NCBI GenBank assembly: GCA_024742875.1
Contig: JANSXP010000039.1
Coordinates: forward strand, 1-64,000
Direction of reading: 5' to 3'
Source of the DNA: Planctomycetaceae bacterium
Lineage (GTDB): Bacteria; Planctomycetota; Planctomycetia; Planctomycetales; Planctomycetaceae
DNA: 64,000 nt
The notes beneath the pieces are model-generated. The model had not been told where the DNA came from, searched no databases, and saw nothing but the letters and a program-made list of their open reading frames with translations. Below are positions 29,237 through 38,651 of this stretch, piece by piece (position 1 is the stretch's first letter; each line of letters opens with the position of its first letter). The position numbers were made by a program, and so were the translations under genes.

Positions 29237-30772
29237 TCAGTTTGTGTCCTCTGCAGCCAGGCTGCGGTGCTGGTCTGCAATTCCCTGCATCCCCAGATTT
29301 TCATACACCGTCGCCAGGTTGCGATGAACGGCCGCCTTGTTGGGGACACCTTTCAAGGCTTTCTCCAGATCATTCAGCGCTAGCCGCCAGCGTTCCAGTT
29401 TCACCAGAATCGTACCACGCGTATCCAGAAATCTTGCGTTCTCGGGATCTGCTTCCAGAGCTGACGTCACCATTCCCAGCGCCCGTTCCAGATCCGGGTC
29501 GCTTTCATCGTGTGCCAGCATCCACGCCATATTGTTGAGCATGATGGGCACATCCGTTCGCTGGCTCATGGAAATGTCGAAGTGGATCCGTGCCTGGTCA
29601 TGGTCACCTTCGAGCCAGCACAGGTTTCCAATCGCCATATGCGCCAAAGCTGGCTCTTGTGCTTCAGAGACGACGCGTTCCAGGATCTCTCGAATTTCCA
29701 CATTCCCCTCAACAGTGGCCTCCGCGTACGACATCAGTCGTTTCAGTGATGCCGCGTGGTTGGGATCAAACGTCAATGCTTTTGCCAGTTGCGAAAGCAG
29801 CAGCGAGATCGGGCGCCCTTCTCTTTGCAGGATGTCGTGATAATTCTGGTACACACCAGCCAGCATCCAGTTCCAGTTCCCGTTGTATTCCGGAGAGACA
29901 ATCAGCCCTTCCTGCAGGACCTGTTCAGCCTTTTGGAATTCGCCCAGCTTCACGAAACTCTGTGCCAGATCGGCCCGAGGCGCATACTCTTTCGGCGATT
30001 CTTTAACCTCCTCGGTAAAGTGATCCACGGCCTTGCGAAACGTAGCCCGTGCGACTTCGACGTCGCCCAGCCCGGCTTCAATATTGCCAAGGGGGATCAG
30101 TACCTCCGGATGCTGCACCACAGACATTGCCAGGTATCGTCGGGCTTCTTCGAAGTTCCTGACAACAATGGAGTAGCGGCCCCATGCCATGGCGAGACCA
30201 GGCGATCTGACAGTGCCGGCGCAGTCGAGATGCCAGCGAAACTCCTCCAATTCCGCTGCCGAAGTCTGCTCGTTGATTCGGGGCGCGAGCAAAACGACAA
30301 GTCGCTCATGCGCTTTGGGGAAGCCCTTTTTTTGGCGGGGAGCCAGCGTGCGGAAAAGCGCCTCGGCTCGGTCCGTGTTCCCGCTGTTCTCCCACTGCCG
30401 AGCAAGCTCAAACTTGGCTTCCTGCACGTGGGTGAAGTCGTCCTGAATCACGCGGTTCAGCATCAACCGGGCAGTCTCTGCGTCTTCACTGAGGATCGCA
30501 CTCGTGGCACGTTGCCAGTAAGACTCGGCCGTTTTCTCTGCATTGCTTCGCGCGAGAACAGCCAGCGTGACGACGCCGGCGAAAACCAGCATCGCTGGAA
30601 GACCCAGCAACAGGTTTCTTACTCGGCCTTTCTTGAATCCGCTGGTGACGGAAGAAAACAGCCACTTGAAGAACTTCGCGTAGAAGGCAAACGTCAGAAA
30701 CTTTGGCAGCTTGATTTTTCTGCCTGACGATTTCCAGCGGCGTCGATAGCGTTTGAGCAGTGATTCACTCAT
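29237..30772 (-). CDS. Membrane-anchored TPR protein of exosortase module B
   Basis: A 511-aa protein: a strongly basic N-terminus (RYRRRWKSSGRKIK), one membrane helix near 53-74 and then TPR repeats. It is clearly paralogous to the module C protein (shared LLxGLPAxL before the helix, YW near 80, a LAHMAIGNLCWLEGD-like block and a DTRGTI block at the end). ATG 30772 overlaps the exosortase B stop by 8 nt. A scaffold role for polysaccharide or PEP-CTERM protein assembly is inferred from context. Confidence 0.88.
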   Translation of the reverse strand: MSESLLKRYRRRWKSSGRKIKLPKFLTFAFYAKFFKWLFSSVTSGFKKGRVRNLLLGLPAMLVFAGVVTLAVLARSNAEKTAESYWQRATSAILSEDAETARLMLNRVIQDDFTHVQEAKFELARQWENSGNTDRAEALFRTLAPRQKKGFPKAHERLVVLLAPRINEQTSAAELEEFRWHLDCAGTVRSPGLAMAWGRYSIVVRNFEEARRYLAMSVVQHPEVLIPLGNIEAGLGDVEVARATFRKAVDHFTEEVKESPKEYAPRADLAQSFVKLGEFQKAEQVLQEGLIVSPEYNGNWNWMLAGVYQNYHDILQREGRPISLLLSQLAKALTFDPNHAASLKRLMSYAEATVEGNVEIREILERVVSEAQEPALAHMAIGNLCWLEGDHDQARIHFDISMSQRTDVPIMLNNMAWMLAHDESDPDLERALGMVTSALEADPENARFLDTRGTILVKLERWRLALNDLEKALKGVPNKAAVHRNLATVYENLGMQGIADQHRSLAAEDTN

Positions 30773-32459
30773 TCCCCGACTCCTTAACAGCGGTAAGAAT
30801 TCGGCTGCGGAGATCGACAAACAGGTGTTTGGCTGATCGCAACTCGTGAGGCATGAATGATGTTTGCTGACTGGTCATCAACTGAATCTGAAAGACGGGG
30901 GGCGAGACGGGCTGTGCCCTTTCCGCCATCAGGCTGCCGGCTCTGAGGCGGTCCAGGATCTTGCGGATGCCGGTGCCGTTCGGGTCTTTGGGTTCGATCG
31001 CCGCCTGCTGGCTGTCGTAGCAGGAAAACAGACTGACTGCGTAGTCGCCAGAGTCACGGTACAGCCCCAACTGGCAGACGGGGGCACCGGCATCCGTGTT
31101 TTCGTTAAACGCAGATTCAATTTTCCACCCCAGTGCTGCATAGCAGTAACTCAGGTCATGCCATTCTGAATAGAAGCCATCCAGCGAAAACTCGACTTCC
31201 ATACCTTCACCTGCAAACGTCCAGATAATGGAGTTGGCTCCCAGCGGGTCATCCGGGTTTCGATTGACCACACGGACGCCTGTTTGCTGCCATTGCCCGA
31301 TCTGCTGCGGCAGGGCGTCTTCGCCGATCAGATTGGTGATTGGCTCATCGAAGTTCACCGTTGCAGCGCTTTCGGGAGCGGCTCGCAGAGCACCAATCGC
31401 CGAGTATCCCGTCAATCCCAGGTAGATCACAAGTACCGAAGCGAGAGCCGCCCGTGTGCCGGTTTTCGAAGTGCGTCCATCGTTGAAGAAAGAAGCGACA
31501 GACTTTCTGACCTTCTTCAGCCGGTAGGCAAATGAGTCGTCCATTGCACCCGCAGTCTTCTTCTTAAAGACGCTTTGGCTGTCGGCATCGATGGGGACCA
31601 CAAATCGCAGGATCTGGTCGGTGCTGAGCGACATTAATAAGCCCAGTGCGTAAGTGCAGACACCGAGGAACTCATGCGGAAAGCCGGTTTCCAGATCCAT
31701 GCCCCAGCGTTCGCGGGCAAACACAATCGTGAAAACTCGCAGGCAGTTGGCGACGCAGACCCAAAAGGCGGTCTGGAGCAAAGTCAGGCCGATGCGAATG
31801 CCGCCATAGTGCCCTAACGCTGCCAGCATCGACATCGCGGCTACTGAGCTGAACAGCGAGTGAATCCCGCTACATGCTTCCTCCACCATGTAGTCACGAG
31901 ACGCTGTCTGAATGGCCACTCCAGAGATGGTGTGGCCAATGCCGGCAAGGTCCAGTAGTTGCCCGGCGGATGCCGTTGCCAGTTTCTGCAGCTCCAGAAT
32001 GAGCCTCAGGTCAAGGTTGAGGGGAAGCGGAACGGCAAGCAGAAGCAAAGCGACAGGTCCTCGCAGTTCGTTTGCCAGTTCGGTGCCTCCGACAAACCAG
32101 ATGGCCGTCCAGCAGGCAAGGATCGCTGCCAGAACACCAAGCCAGTGGCTCGATGTGATATGCGCCAGGATAAACAGAGACATCGCCAGAACAGCGTAAC
32201 ACGCGACCCGCACGGAGATTTGGCAGACTGGCGACCAGTCCCTTCCGTTCAGCCGAAACCACGCCAGGGCAGCACTGCCGATCAGAACAAGTGGGAAGAA
32301 CTGATAATGATCCCGTCCCCAGAGCCACTGAGAAAGCGAGATCAGGAAAGGGGAATGCAGCAGCAAAACTGCGACGATTGACACCGCCACCAGTTTCAGA
32401 CCACGTTTTTCTTGTTGCTCCACTCGTTTCGCTCCGGGCCCGCAGAATTTGAGGCGCAT
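30765..32459 (-). CDS. Exosortase B with fused EpsI-like domain
   Basis: A 564-aa fusion. Residues 20-290 form the polytopic exosortase with Cys196 (VEEACSG), Arg241 (ANCLRV) and His262 (TGFPHE). After a soluble loop there is another helix (about 336-356), then an EpsI/DUF3485-like periplasmic domain containing QIGQWQQTGVRVV and FYSEWHDLSYCYAALGW. EpsI is often a separate neighbour of exosortases; here it is joined. ATG 32459 lies 59 bp after the PEP-CTERM 2 stop, with a terminator in between. Confidence 0.92.
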   Translation of the reverse strand: MRLKFCGPGAKRVEQQEKRGLKLVAVSIVAVLLLHSPFLISLSQWLWGRDHYQFFPLVLIGSAALAWFRLNGRDWSPVCQISVRVACYAVLAMSLFILAHITSSHWLGVLAAILACWTAIWFVGGTELANELRGPVALLLLAVPLPLNLDLRLILELQKLATASAGQLLDLAGIGHTISGVAIQTASRDYMVEEACSGIHSLFSSVAAMSMLAALGHYGGIRIGLTLLQTAFWVCVANCLRVFTIVFARERWGMDLETGFPHEFLGVCTYALGLLMSLSTDQILRFVVPIDADSQSVFKKKTAGAMDDSFAYRLKKVRKSVASFFNDGRTSKTGTRAALASVLVIYLGLTGYSAIGALRAAPESAATVNFDEPITNLIGEDALPQQIGQWQQTGVRVVNRNPDDPLGANSIIWTFAGEGMEVEFSLDGFYSEWHDLSYCYAALGWKIESAFNENTDAGAPVCQLGLYRDSGDYAVSLFSCYDSQQAAIEPKDPNGTGIRKILDRLRAGSLMAERAQPVSPPVFQIQLMTSQQTSFMPHELRSAKHLFVDLRSRILTAVKESGNE

Positions 32460-32464
32460 TAAAA

Positions 32465-32490
32465 AAGCCGCAGTGGAAAACCACTACGGC
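32465..32490 (-). terminator. Intrinsic terminator between PEP-CTERM gene 2 and exosortase B
   Basis: On the minus strand the stem GCCGTAGTGG / CCACTGCGGC (one mismatch) with a TTTT loop runs into six Ts. The T-run ends two bases before the exosortase B start codon, so any read-through transcript has almost no leader between terminator and start. This suggests strong substrate expression and low enzyme expression. Confidence 0.88.
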
Positions 32491-32518
32491 TCTATTGTTT
32501 TTCGCGATGAGGCTAATC

Positions 32519-33193
32519 TCAAGCGATTTCTTTTTTCGCTTTGCGTCGACGGACAATGACAGTGCCGCAAAGTCCGGTCAGACCGAGAAGAGCGATCGAG
32601 GCAGGCTCAGGAACGGCAGCGATGGACGCAGCAGTGTTGCCGAACGTCGCGACGCCGCCTCCACCGATCGCCGTTGCTGTAAAGACCAGATCTACGCTGT
32701 CGACTGTCGAGGCGAGCAATCCATTGCCCAAGTCACGGCCGTCGAGGCCAATCACGGTTGGCGCGGTGATTGCGATTGGGGCGAAGCTGGCGGAAGCACC
32801 TGCCGTTGAACTTGTGTAAGTCGCGACAAGTTCCCAAGCTCCTTCGACAGTGTCGAAAAGATCCAACACGAGTGGGTTCGCCGCCAGCCCCGAACCAGTG
32901 CTGTGCAGGTCAAATGGTGTCGCGAAGTCATAGGTCATGGTGAAGACCGACCCGATCGCGGTTCCAGTCGCGTTAAAATTACCACCGCCAGTGGAAATCG
33001 TCGTGAATGGTGCGGGCAGTGGCGGGGTGGTGATCGTCCGGTCCACGCCCGGAGCAGTCGTCACTGTTCCCCCGGTGACCGGAAGTGTCTGGACTGTTTG
33101 GGCGATTGCGAAATCGTCGAGAACAAAGTCTGCTTTTGATTCGGCTGCGGTCGCCAGAACCAAGGCGGACGCCACAAGAAGAAGTTTTTTCAT
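32519..33193 (-). CDS. PEP-CTERM protein 2
   Basis: A 224-aa exported protein from ATG 33193. The signal peptide is MKKLLLVASALVLATAAESKA. The C-terminal sorting signal is VPEPASIALLGLTGLCGTV followed by the basic tail RRRKAKK. The body is Thr/Gly/Ala-rich and includes DLHSTGSGLAANPLVLDLFDT and GLDGRDLGNGLLAS, which are closely matched in PEP-CTERM protein 3. It lies upstream of exosortase B and ends in a terminator. Confidence 0.92.
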   Translation of the reverse strand: MKKLLLVASALVLATAAESKADFVLDDFAIAQTVQTLPVTGGTVTTAPGVDRTITTPPLPAPFTTISTGGGNFNATGTAIGSVFTMTYDFATPFDLHSTGSGLAANPLVLDLFDTVEGAWELVATYTSSTAGASASFAPIAITAPTVIGLDGRDLGNGLLASTVDSVDLVFTATAIGGGGVATFGNTAASIAAVPEPASIALLGLTGLCGTVIVRRRKAKKEIA

Positions 33194-33310
33194 GTTGCAC
33201 CGTGCTGTAAAAAAGGGAGTCGAGATACGGTAATCCGGCCAACAAAGCAGAGTCAAACAAAAAGCAGGAAAAAGTTTCAGAACCAACACAAACTGCCAAG
33301 GTTGCCAGGT

Positions 33311-34858
33311 TTATCGCCCGAGGAGCTTCTTCGCCTGGTCGCGGAAGCCATCTGCGATTTCATGCATCTTCAACGCTTCATAGATCTCTGCCAGGCGATT
33401 CAGGATGTCCGGCTTTTCACGGTCTGGCATCTGCGGTAGAGCGGCTTCAAGGTCAATGATCGCCTTCTTGTTGTTGCCCATCTTCATATAGATGGTGCCC
33501 CGAGTGTCCAGAAACTCGGGTCGCCCCGGGGCCTGCTCTAGGGCAGACTCCACGAACGCTAGGGCACGGGGAAGGTCAGGCGGATCGTCATGGGAGATCA
33601 ACCAGGCGAGGTTATTGAGAACGATGGCCATGTCTTTGCGAATCGACACCGCGAGTTCAAAATGGAAAGAGGCCGTTTCACGGTCCCCTTCCAGCCAACT
33701 GAGATTGCCCAGAGCCAGATGAGCCAGTGCAGGCTCATTTCCCTGTGATATCGCCCGCTCAAGAATTCTCCTTAGCTGTTCGTTGTTCCCCGACCCAGTT
33801 CTCGCGTAACTCATGAGACGATTTAAAGCAGAGGGGTGGTTCGGATCGCATTCCAATGCACGCCCGAGCGGTTCGAGCAGTTCAACGATCGTTGCACCGT
33901 CTGCCTTCAATACATCGTGGAGATACACAGCCAGTGAGGCTTGCAGAGACGACCAGTTCTCCTCGGGGTTGATAGCACGTCCGGCCTCCAGAATCACGTA
34001 TGCATCGTCGAGTCGACCGAGTTTCATCAACACATTCGCATAGTCGACTCGGGCTCGATAATTCTCCGGGGACCGCTCAAGCTGTTTCTGAAGGTGATCA
34101 GCAGCTTTCTCGTAGTATTCCCGCGCAGGGGTTGGATTGCGAAGTCGTACCTCAATTTCGGCAAGTGTCTGATACACATCTGGAAATCGGTCGACCGCCT
34201 TTAGCAGTTGTTTTCGAGCTGTTAGTAAATCACGATTGGCGAGAGAGTATCTCGCCCATGCAAGTGCCATTTCAGGGCTGTCTGCGTCTCGCGCAGCATC
34301 AAGATGCCAGAGTAGGCGACGCTTGTCCTCTGACGAACTTTCCGGCGAAATCTGGTCGGCGAGGATAATGGCAAGACGACGGTGAGCTTCCGAATAGCCT
34401 TCGGAGGCGTCTGGTGCGAGTATTTCGAACAATGATTCCGCTCGATCTACTTGCCCTGTATCGCTGTATAGCTCGGCGAGCGCAAAGCGAGCTTTGTTTT
34501 GGAATGCTGATTGGTCTCTCAGGATCCTTGTCAGGAGCAATTCTGCCTTTTGGTATTGCTGGCTGGCCAGAGCGGATTCAGCTTCTGTCCAATAGGTGCC
34601 CGCGGCGTTGTGTCCCTGTAGCCCCGCATTGCCCAGCATCATCCCTGCTAAGACGCTGAAGAGAATTGCGGGCAACCCAAATAGGAGATGCCTGAACCGC
34701 TGACCTGTTTTCCAGTTCTCATACAGCCAATGAAAAGGGAAAGTGAGCAGGTGCCACCAGAATTCGAACCTCAGCAGGTCCGGCAACTGGATACTTCGGA
34801 GCGTGCCCCAGAAACGTCGTTTCTGGAAACTCCACCATTCTCTCAGACGTTCCATCAT
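33311..34858 (-). CDS. Membrane-anchored TPR protein of exosortase module C
   Basis: A 515-aa protein with an aromatic, basic N-terminus (LREWWSFQKRRFW), a membrane helix near 58-76 and TPR repeats to the end. Paralogous to the module B protein along its whole length. ATG 34858 overlaps the exosortase C stop by 4 nt (ATGA), so translation is coupled. Probable scaffold partner of the exosortase, by context. Confidence 0.88.
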   Translation of the reverse strand: MMERLREWWSFQKRRFWGTLRSIQLPDLLRFEFWWHLLTFPFHWLYENWKTGQRFRHLLFGLPAILFSVLAGMMLGNAGLQGHNAAGTYWTEAESALASQQYQKAELLLTRILRDQSAFQNKARFALAELYSDTGQVDRAESLFEILAPDASEGYSEAHRRLAIILADQISPESSSEDKRRLLWHLDAARDADSPEMALAWARYSLANRDLLTARKQLLKAVDRFPDVYQTLAEIEVRLRNPTPAREYYEKAADHLQKQLERSPENYRARVDYANVLMKLGRLDDAYVILEAGRAINPEENWSSLQASLAVYLHDVLKADGATIVELLEPLGRALECDPNHPSALNRLMSYARTGSGNNEQLRRILERAISQGNEPALAHLALGNLSWLEGDRETASFHFELAVSIRKDMAIVLNNLAWLISHDDPPDLPRALAFVESALEQAPGRPEFLDTRGTIYMKMGNNKKAIIDLEAALPQMPDREKPDILNRLAEIYEALKMHEIADGFRDQAKKLLGR

Positions 34859-36507
34859 TTGACGCCCTTTCGCATGTCACTCACGGCGGCGCGCGTGAGT
34901 TCGACAAACAGTTCTTTGGCCTGATCCAATTCGTGGGGCAGCAACTCGCCTTCACTGGCCACCATCAGTTGGCACTGATAGACGGGCGGAGTGATGGATT
35001 GACTGCTCTGCTCCTGCCTAAATCGATTAAGCAGTGTGCGTAGGGTTGAGCCGCTGGGGTCCGGTGGCTCCACAGAAGTGTGCTGGCCGTCAAAGCAACT
35101 GAACCAGCTGACCGCGTTTTCGCCCGATTCCTTGTAGAGATCCAGCACCGTGCCGTGATTGCCGTCAAGAGTCACATTGCGGGCTTCGTTGAGCTTCCAG
35201 TCCAGGGCCGTGTAGCAATAGGCCAAATCGTGCCACTCTCCGTAGTAGCCATCCACAGAAAACTGCGCCAGCATTCCGTTGCCTTCATAGGTGTAAACTA
35301 CAGAGTTCGTTCCCAATGGGTCGTCAGCAGATCGCTCGACTTTATCCACAGCCGTCCGTTTCCATTGCCCATATTTTGCAGGGGTCGACGACTCCGTTAC
35401 GCTTTCCAACACAGATGTTTGAAAGGCCGCTCCGCCGGTACCCGCGCTTGCTGAGGGAAGCAACTGATACAGGCTCAGCACGCACAGCGGCAGCATACAC
35501 AGTGCGAGGGTGCCGTTGACGATTCGACCTGATCCGGCTTCATCCAGTCGTGGGCGATCCAGGAACTGCCGAATCTTTTGTCGCACAGTGGGATCATTCT
35601 CACCACCGTAGTACTGATCACCGGGCTTGCCCTTTCCGGTGGGGGAATCAGAGAGTTTGCCCCAAACAACTGGCACGAAAAACTCGAGCAGTTGTGCTGT
35701 GCTAAGTGAGCAGATCAATGCGCCCACGTAGGTGCCAATTCCGAGCAGGTCATGCCGCCAGCCCGTGTCGAGATTCTGCTGCCACGCGGCATTGGCGTAC
35801 ACAACCAGAAATACGCGAAACACGTTGGCCAGCACGACCCACCCCATGGAAAACAACAGCACCAGCAGACTGCGAAACAGACCGTACCGTTGAAACACAC
35901 AGAAGAACGCGACAGCCGTAACACAGGAAAACAGAGAATGAACGCCACTGCACGCTTCTTCCACCATGAAGTTGCGATCAAGTGTCGTGATAGCAACTCC
36001 TGAGACCGTGTGCCAGATGCGTCGGTCGTCCAGCATGTTGCTCGCCAGGCGTGTGGCCAGTTTCTGAAGTTCAATGACGAGCGTAAGGTCCAGATTCAGC
36101 GGCAACGGAATCGCCAGAAACAGAAAGGCCACGGGGCCACGTAACCTGCGGGCGATGGCTGGCCCGCCCACGTAGCGGATCGCGGTCCACAGGCTGATGA
36201 TGGCCCCAATCGACCCGATCCAATTACTGTTGAACCAGACGGCCACAGCGAATACGGCGACAGAGAGCATTCCCAGGCCGACAACTCGGACTGTCAGCAC
36301 AGGAGCGTGATTCCATTTGGTGTCTGCCAAACGCAGCCACGCCAGCAGTCCGGATCCCATCAGCACCAGCGGAAAAAACTGGTAATGCTCGCGTGACCAC
36401 AGCCAGATGGCCATGGAAATGAGAAAGGCGGCGTGTGCGGCGACCACTGCCGCAACGATCCATTGCGGGCGTTTTTGAACATCGGTTGACATCTTTTCGT
36501 TCTGCAT
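34855..36507 (-). CDS. Exosortase C with fused EpsI-like domain
   Basis: A 550-aa paralog of exosortase B. The triad is complete: Cys186 in VEEACSG, Arg231 in ANVFRV and His252 in TGWRHD. The C-terminal EpsI-like domain has KYGQWKRTAVDKV and YYGEWHDLAYCYTALDW. Start is ATG 36507, only 33 bp after the stop of PEP-CTERM gene 3. The close match to exosortase B in both halves indicates duplication of the whole module. Confidence 0.92.
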   Translation of the reverse strand: MQNEKMSTDVQKRPQWIVAAVVAAHAAFLISMAIWLWSREHYQFFPLVLMGSGLLAWLRLADTKWNHAPVLTVRVVGLGMLSVAVFAVAVWFNSNWIGSIGAIISLWTAIRYVGGPAIARRLRGPVAFLFLAIPLPLNLDLTLVIELQKLATRLASNMLDDRRIWHTVSGVAITTLDRNFMVEEACSGVHSLFSCVTAVAFFCVFQRYGLFRSLLVLLFSMGWVVLANVFRVFLVVYANAAWQQNLDTGWRHDLLGIGTYVGALICSLSTAQLLEFFVPVVWGKLSDSPTGKGKPGDQYYGGENDPTVRQKIRQFLDRPRLDEAGSGRIVNGTLALCMLPLCVLSLYQLLPSASAGTGGAAFQTSVLESVTESSTPAKYGQWKRTAVDKVERSADDPLGTNSVVYTYEGNGMLAQFSVDGYYGEWHDLAYCYTALDWKLNEARNVTLDGNHGTVLDLYKESGENAVSWFSCFDGQHTSVEPPDPSGSTLRTLLNRFRQEQSSQSITPPVYQCQLMVASEGELLPHELDQAKELFVELTRAAVSDMRKGVK

Positions 36508-36540
36508 AAGTCAGAGGTTCTTCGGCCGTTGCCCCTAAGG

Positions 36541-37269
36541 TTATCTTGATGTCTGGTAGGTGCAGAACAAAAAAAAATCGCAGTGAACTGAGTTCACTGC
36601 AATGACACCACCAATACCCGTCAGGCCCAACAGGGCGATGGAGGTTGGTTCTGGTACAGCTGTCACCATAGCGCTCGTGCTTGAAAGCTGTGCTCCAATG
36701 CCAGCGTCGATGGTGCCGAGTGACAATGCTCGGAAGTCAATCGTGATGTCGTCGACGCTCGAAGCAAGTGCCCCGTTGCCGAAATCACGACCGTCAACGG
36801 CCAGACTGCCAATGTCGCTGCCATCTGCAATTGCAATCCAGCCCGTGTCAACTGAACCGAACAAGTCACTTGCGTAAGTGATCATGACTTCCCAGTCGCC
36901 GATCACCGTGTCAAAAAGGTTGAACAGAACTGGGTTGTTGGCAATGCCCGATCCGGTGGAATGCAGGTCAATCGCCGTGTCGAATGCGTATGCGAGGCGA
37001 GTTTGTACTGCGCCCATCATTGAGGTTGAAGTCACCTGGTTCAGGAAACTGCCACCACCTGCCGAAGTAGCGCCAAAACCGCTGCCAGCAAAACGTGTCA
37101 AGGTTCGAGTACCGGAGACATCACCAGTCAACGCAACGCTAGGACCAGTGCTTGGAGCCAGTAGCGTCTGTGCAGGGATGTTCCCAAAGTCATCGATGAC
37201 CATGCTGGCAGTTGATGGCGACGCCATCAGACCGACTGCCACGGCTGCGAGAGCCAAGTGTTTAATCAT
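36541..37269 (-). CDS. PEP-CTERM protein 3 with aberrant C-terminus
   Basis: A 242-aa exported protein: signal peptide (MIKHLALAAVAVGLMASPSTA), a body paralogous to PEP-CTERM protein 2 (DLHSTGSGIANNPVLFNLFDT and VDGRDFGNGALAS), PEP at 206-208 and a hydrophobic helix. The expected Arg-rich tail is missing. From residue 226 the frame instead reads NSVHCDFFLFCTYQTSR, which is the DNA of the gene's own terminator hairpin and T-run. A deletion that removed the tail and original stop is the simplest explanation. Neither other frame restores a basic tail. Sorting by exosortase is therefore uncertain. Confidence 0.85.
   Translation of the reverse strand: MIKHLALAAVAVGLMASPSTASMVIDDFGNIPAQTLLAPSTGPSVALTGDVSGTRTLTRFAGSGFGATSAGGGSFLNQVTSTSMMGAVQTRLAYAFDTAIDLHSTGSGIANNPVLFNLFDTVIGDWEVMITYASDLFGSVDTGWIAIADGSDIGSLAVDGRDFGNGALASSVDDITIDFRALSLGTIDAGIGAQLSSTSAMVTAVPEPTSIALLGLTGIGGVIAVNSVHCDFFLFCTYQTSR
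36571..36600 (-). terminator. Intrinsic terminator lying inside the PEP-CTERM 3 reading frame
   Basis: On the minus strand a perfect 9-bp stem GCAGTGAAC / GTTCACTGC with a 3-nt loop is followed by GA and nine Ts. The stop codon of the gene (36543-36541) lies beyond the T-run. Transcripts ending here would carry no stop codon. Confidence 0.88.
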
Positions 37270-37460
37270 TGTTCCACCTGCTGTTTTGAATCTTGTGGGG
37301 GAGATAAGGGATGGCTTTTCTCGCCAATACCCCGCCCAAACTACCGACTCACCTCCACTGCGGTCAAAGTTTGCTCAGAGAAAACCCCCAATTTAACCCA
37401 AACTATGGAATCGGAAAGTTCTGTACAGCTGGGCTTTGCCTTCCATGTAGGCACAGTTGT

Positions 37461-38651
37461 TCACTGAATCGGCATTGATGGGGGGCGTTTGTTCACCGCT
37501 ATGCTGTAGTGGGCTGCGACACTGGCCGCTGAATTTGGCCACGTATAACGGGATTCTGCCAGCTCTCTCCCGGCATCACCCATAGCCTGTCGATTCGCCG
37601 TTGAGCTGAGCAGTCCGCCGATTTCTTTGGCGACCGAGTGCTGATTCAGCTCACAGTGAATCGCGGCACCGGCATTCACGAGGTCCTGCCAGATATTGAT
37701 GCGATTGCTGATGACGGCTGGGGTTCCCATTCTTAAGGCTTCGACCAGCGCAATGGCGAAATTCTCCTGATACGAAGGGAGTGCGAACACGTCTGCCGCC
37801 GCCAGGGCGCCCCATTTCATGTCACCCGCCAGTGGCCCGGTGAAGACGGTGCGTTCGGCGATTCCGTTTGTCAGACACAATGCTTTGAGCTCTTCCAGGT
37901 ATTCTGGCTCGCCAGGGCCCACCAGAATCAGTCTTCCGTCCATAGTGCCATTCATGACCTGACGTGCTGCCGGGATAAGCAGATCCAGTCCCTTTTTGGA
38001 GTGCAGCCGGCTCAACAGCATGATGCGAGGACCGCTGGTGCACTCAGGGAATCTTTCGAGAAAAGCGGCCGCCAGTTCTTCTCGTGACCGTGCTGGCGGA
38101 GCTTCCACTCCCAAGCTGGCAATGAATCCCTCTGGCAAATCGACACACGTCTGATGTGCCAGGCGTTCCTCTTCCGTATGGGTAAAGAAGAGACCGCGAG
38201 CTTTCCGCAGCGACGGCCATTCGACCAGCCTTCCATACAGCCGCTTTTTCCAGGGTTTGCGACCCATGGAGTTCGGATCCAGCATGCCATGTGTGCTGAC
38301 CACAAAAGGCACGTTGAACCGGGGGCAGAACTTAGCCGCCAGTTGATTGCAGTAGCTCCACACATTGTGGACGTGGACCAGATCGAATTCTGGCAGTCTT
38401 CTGACAAACTCCCGTTTCAATTCAGGACTGTAGCCAAAGCCTCGGGGACCTTTGAAATTGCAAACGGTAATGGGATACCTGGCAGAGTAGTCCTGTTTCC
38501 AGTCGGGGCTCGATCCGTCGTCATACGAATCGGTTGTGAGGACCTCTGCCTCGATTCCCTGCTTCCGCAGTTCAAAACACCACTGGTCGACGACGACCGG
38601 AGGGCCGCCGGCCGATGGATGCATGTAGGGAATCAGGTGCAGGACCTTCAT
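37461..38651 (-). CDS. Glycosyltransferase family 4 (GT-B)
   Basis: A 396-aa retaining GT-B enzyme that moves sugar from a nucleotide donor. The N-terminal acceptor domain begins MKVLHLIPYMHPSAGGPPVV; the C-terminal donor domain has MLLSRLHSKKGLDLLI and the EX7E motif in SYQENFAIALVEAL. The start ATG 38651 overlaps the previous gene's stop by 4 nt. It is the last gene of the polysaccharide cluster, and the 190 bp after it lead to PEP-CTERM gene 3 without a visible terminator. Confidence 0.92.
   Translation of the reverse strand: MKVLHLIPYMHPSAGGPPVVVDQWCFELRKQGIEAEVLTTDSYDDGSSPDWKQDYSARYPITVCNFKGPRGFGYSPELKREFVRRLPEFDLVHVHNVWSYCNQLAAKFCPRFNVPFVVSTHGMLDPNSMGRKPWKKRLYGRLVEWPSLRKARGLFFTHTEEERLAHQTCVDLPEGFIASLGVEAPPARSREELAAAFLERFPECTSGPRIMLLSRLHSKKGLDLLIPAARQVMNGTMDGRLILVGPGEPEYLEELKALCLTNGIAERTVFTGPLAGDMKWGALAAADVFALPSYQENFAIALVEALRMGTPAVISNRINIWQDLVNAGAAIHCELNQHSVAKEIGGLLSSTANRQAMGDAGRELAESRYTWPNSAASVAAHYSIAVNKRPPSMPIQ

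Noticed and set aside
29756-30727. 323-aa plus-strand frame
   Set aside because: It lies opposite TPR protein B and has no signal, motif or ribosome binding site.
33194-33250. Sigma-70-like promoter upstream of PEP-CTERM gene 2
   Set aside because: A TTGACT box is present, but the -10 match at 18-bp spacing is poor. Too weak to report as a feature.
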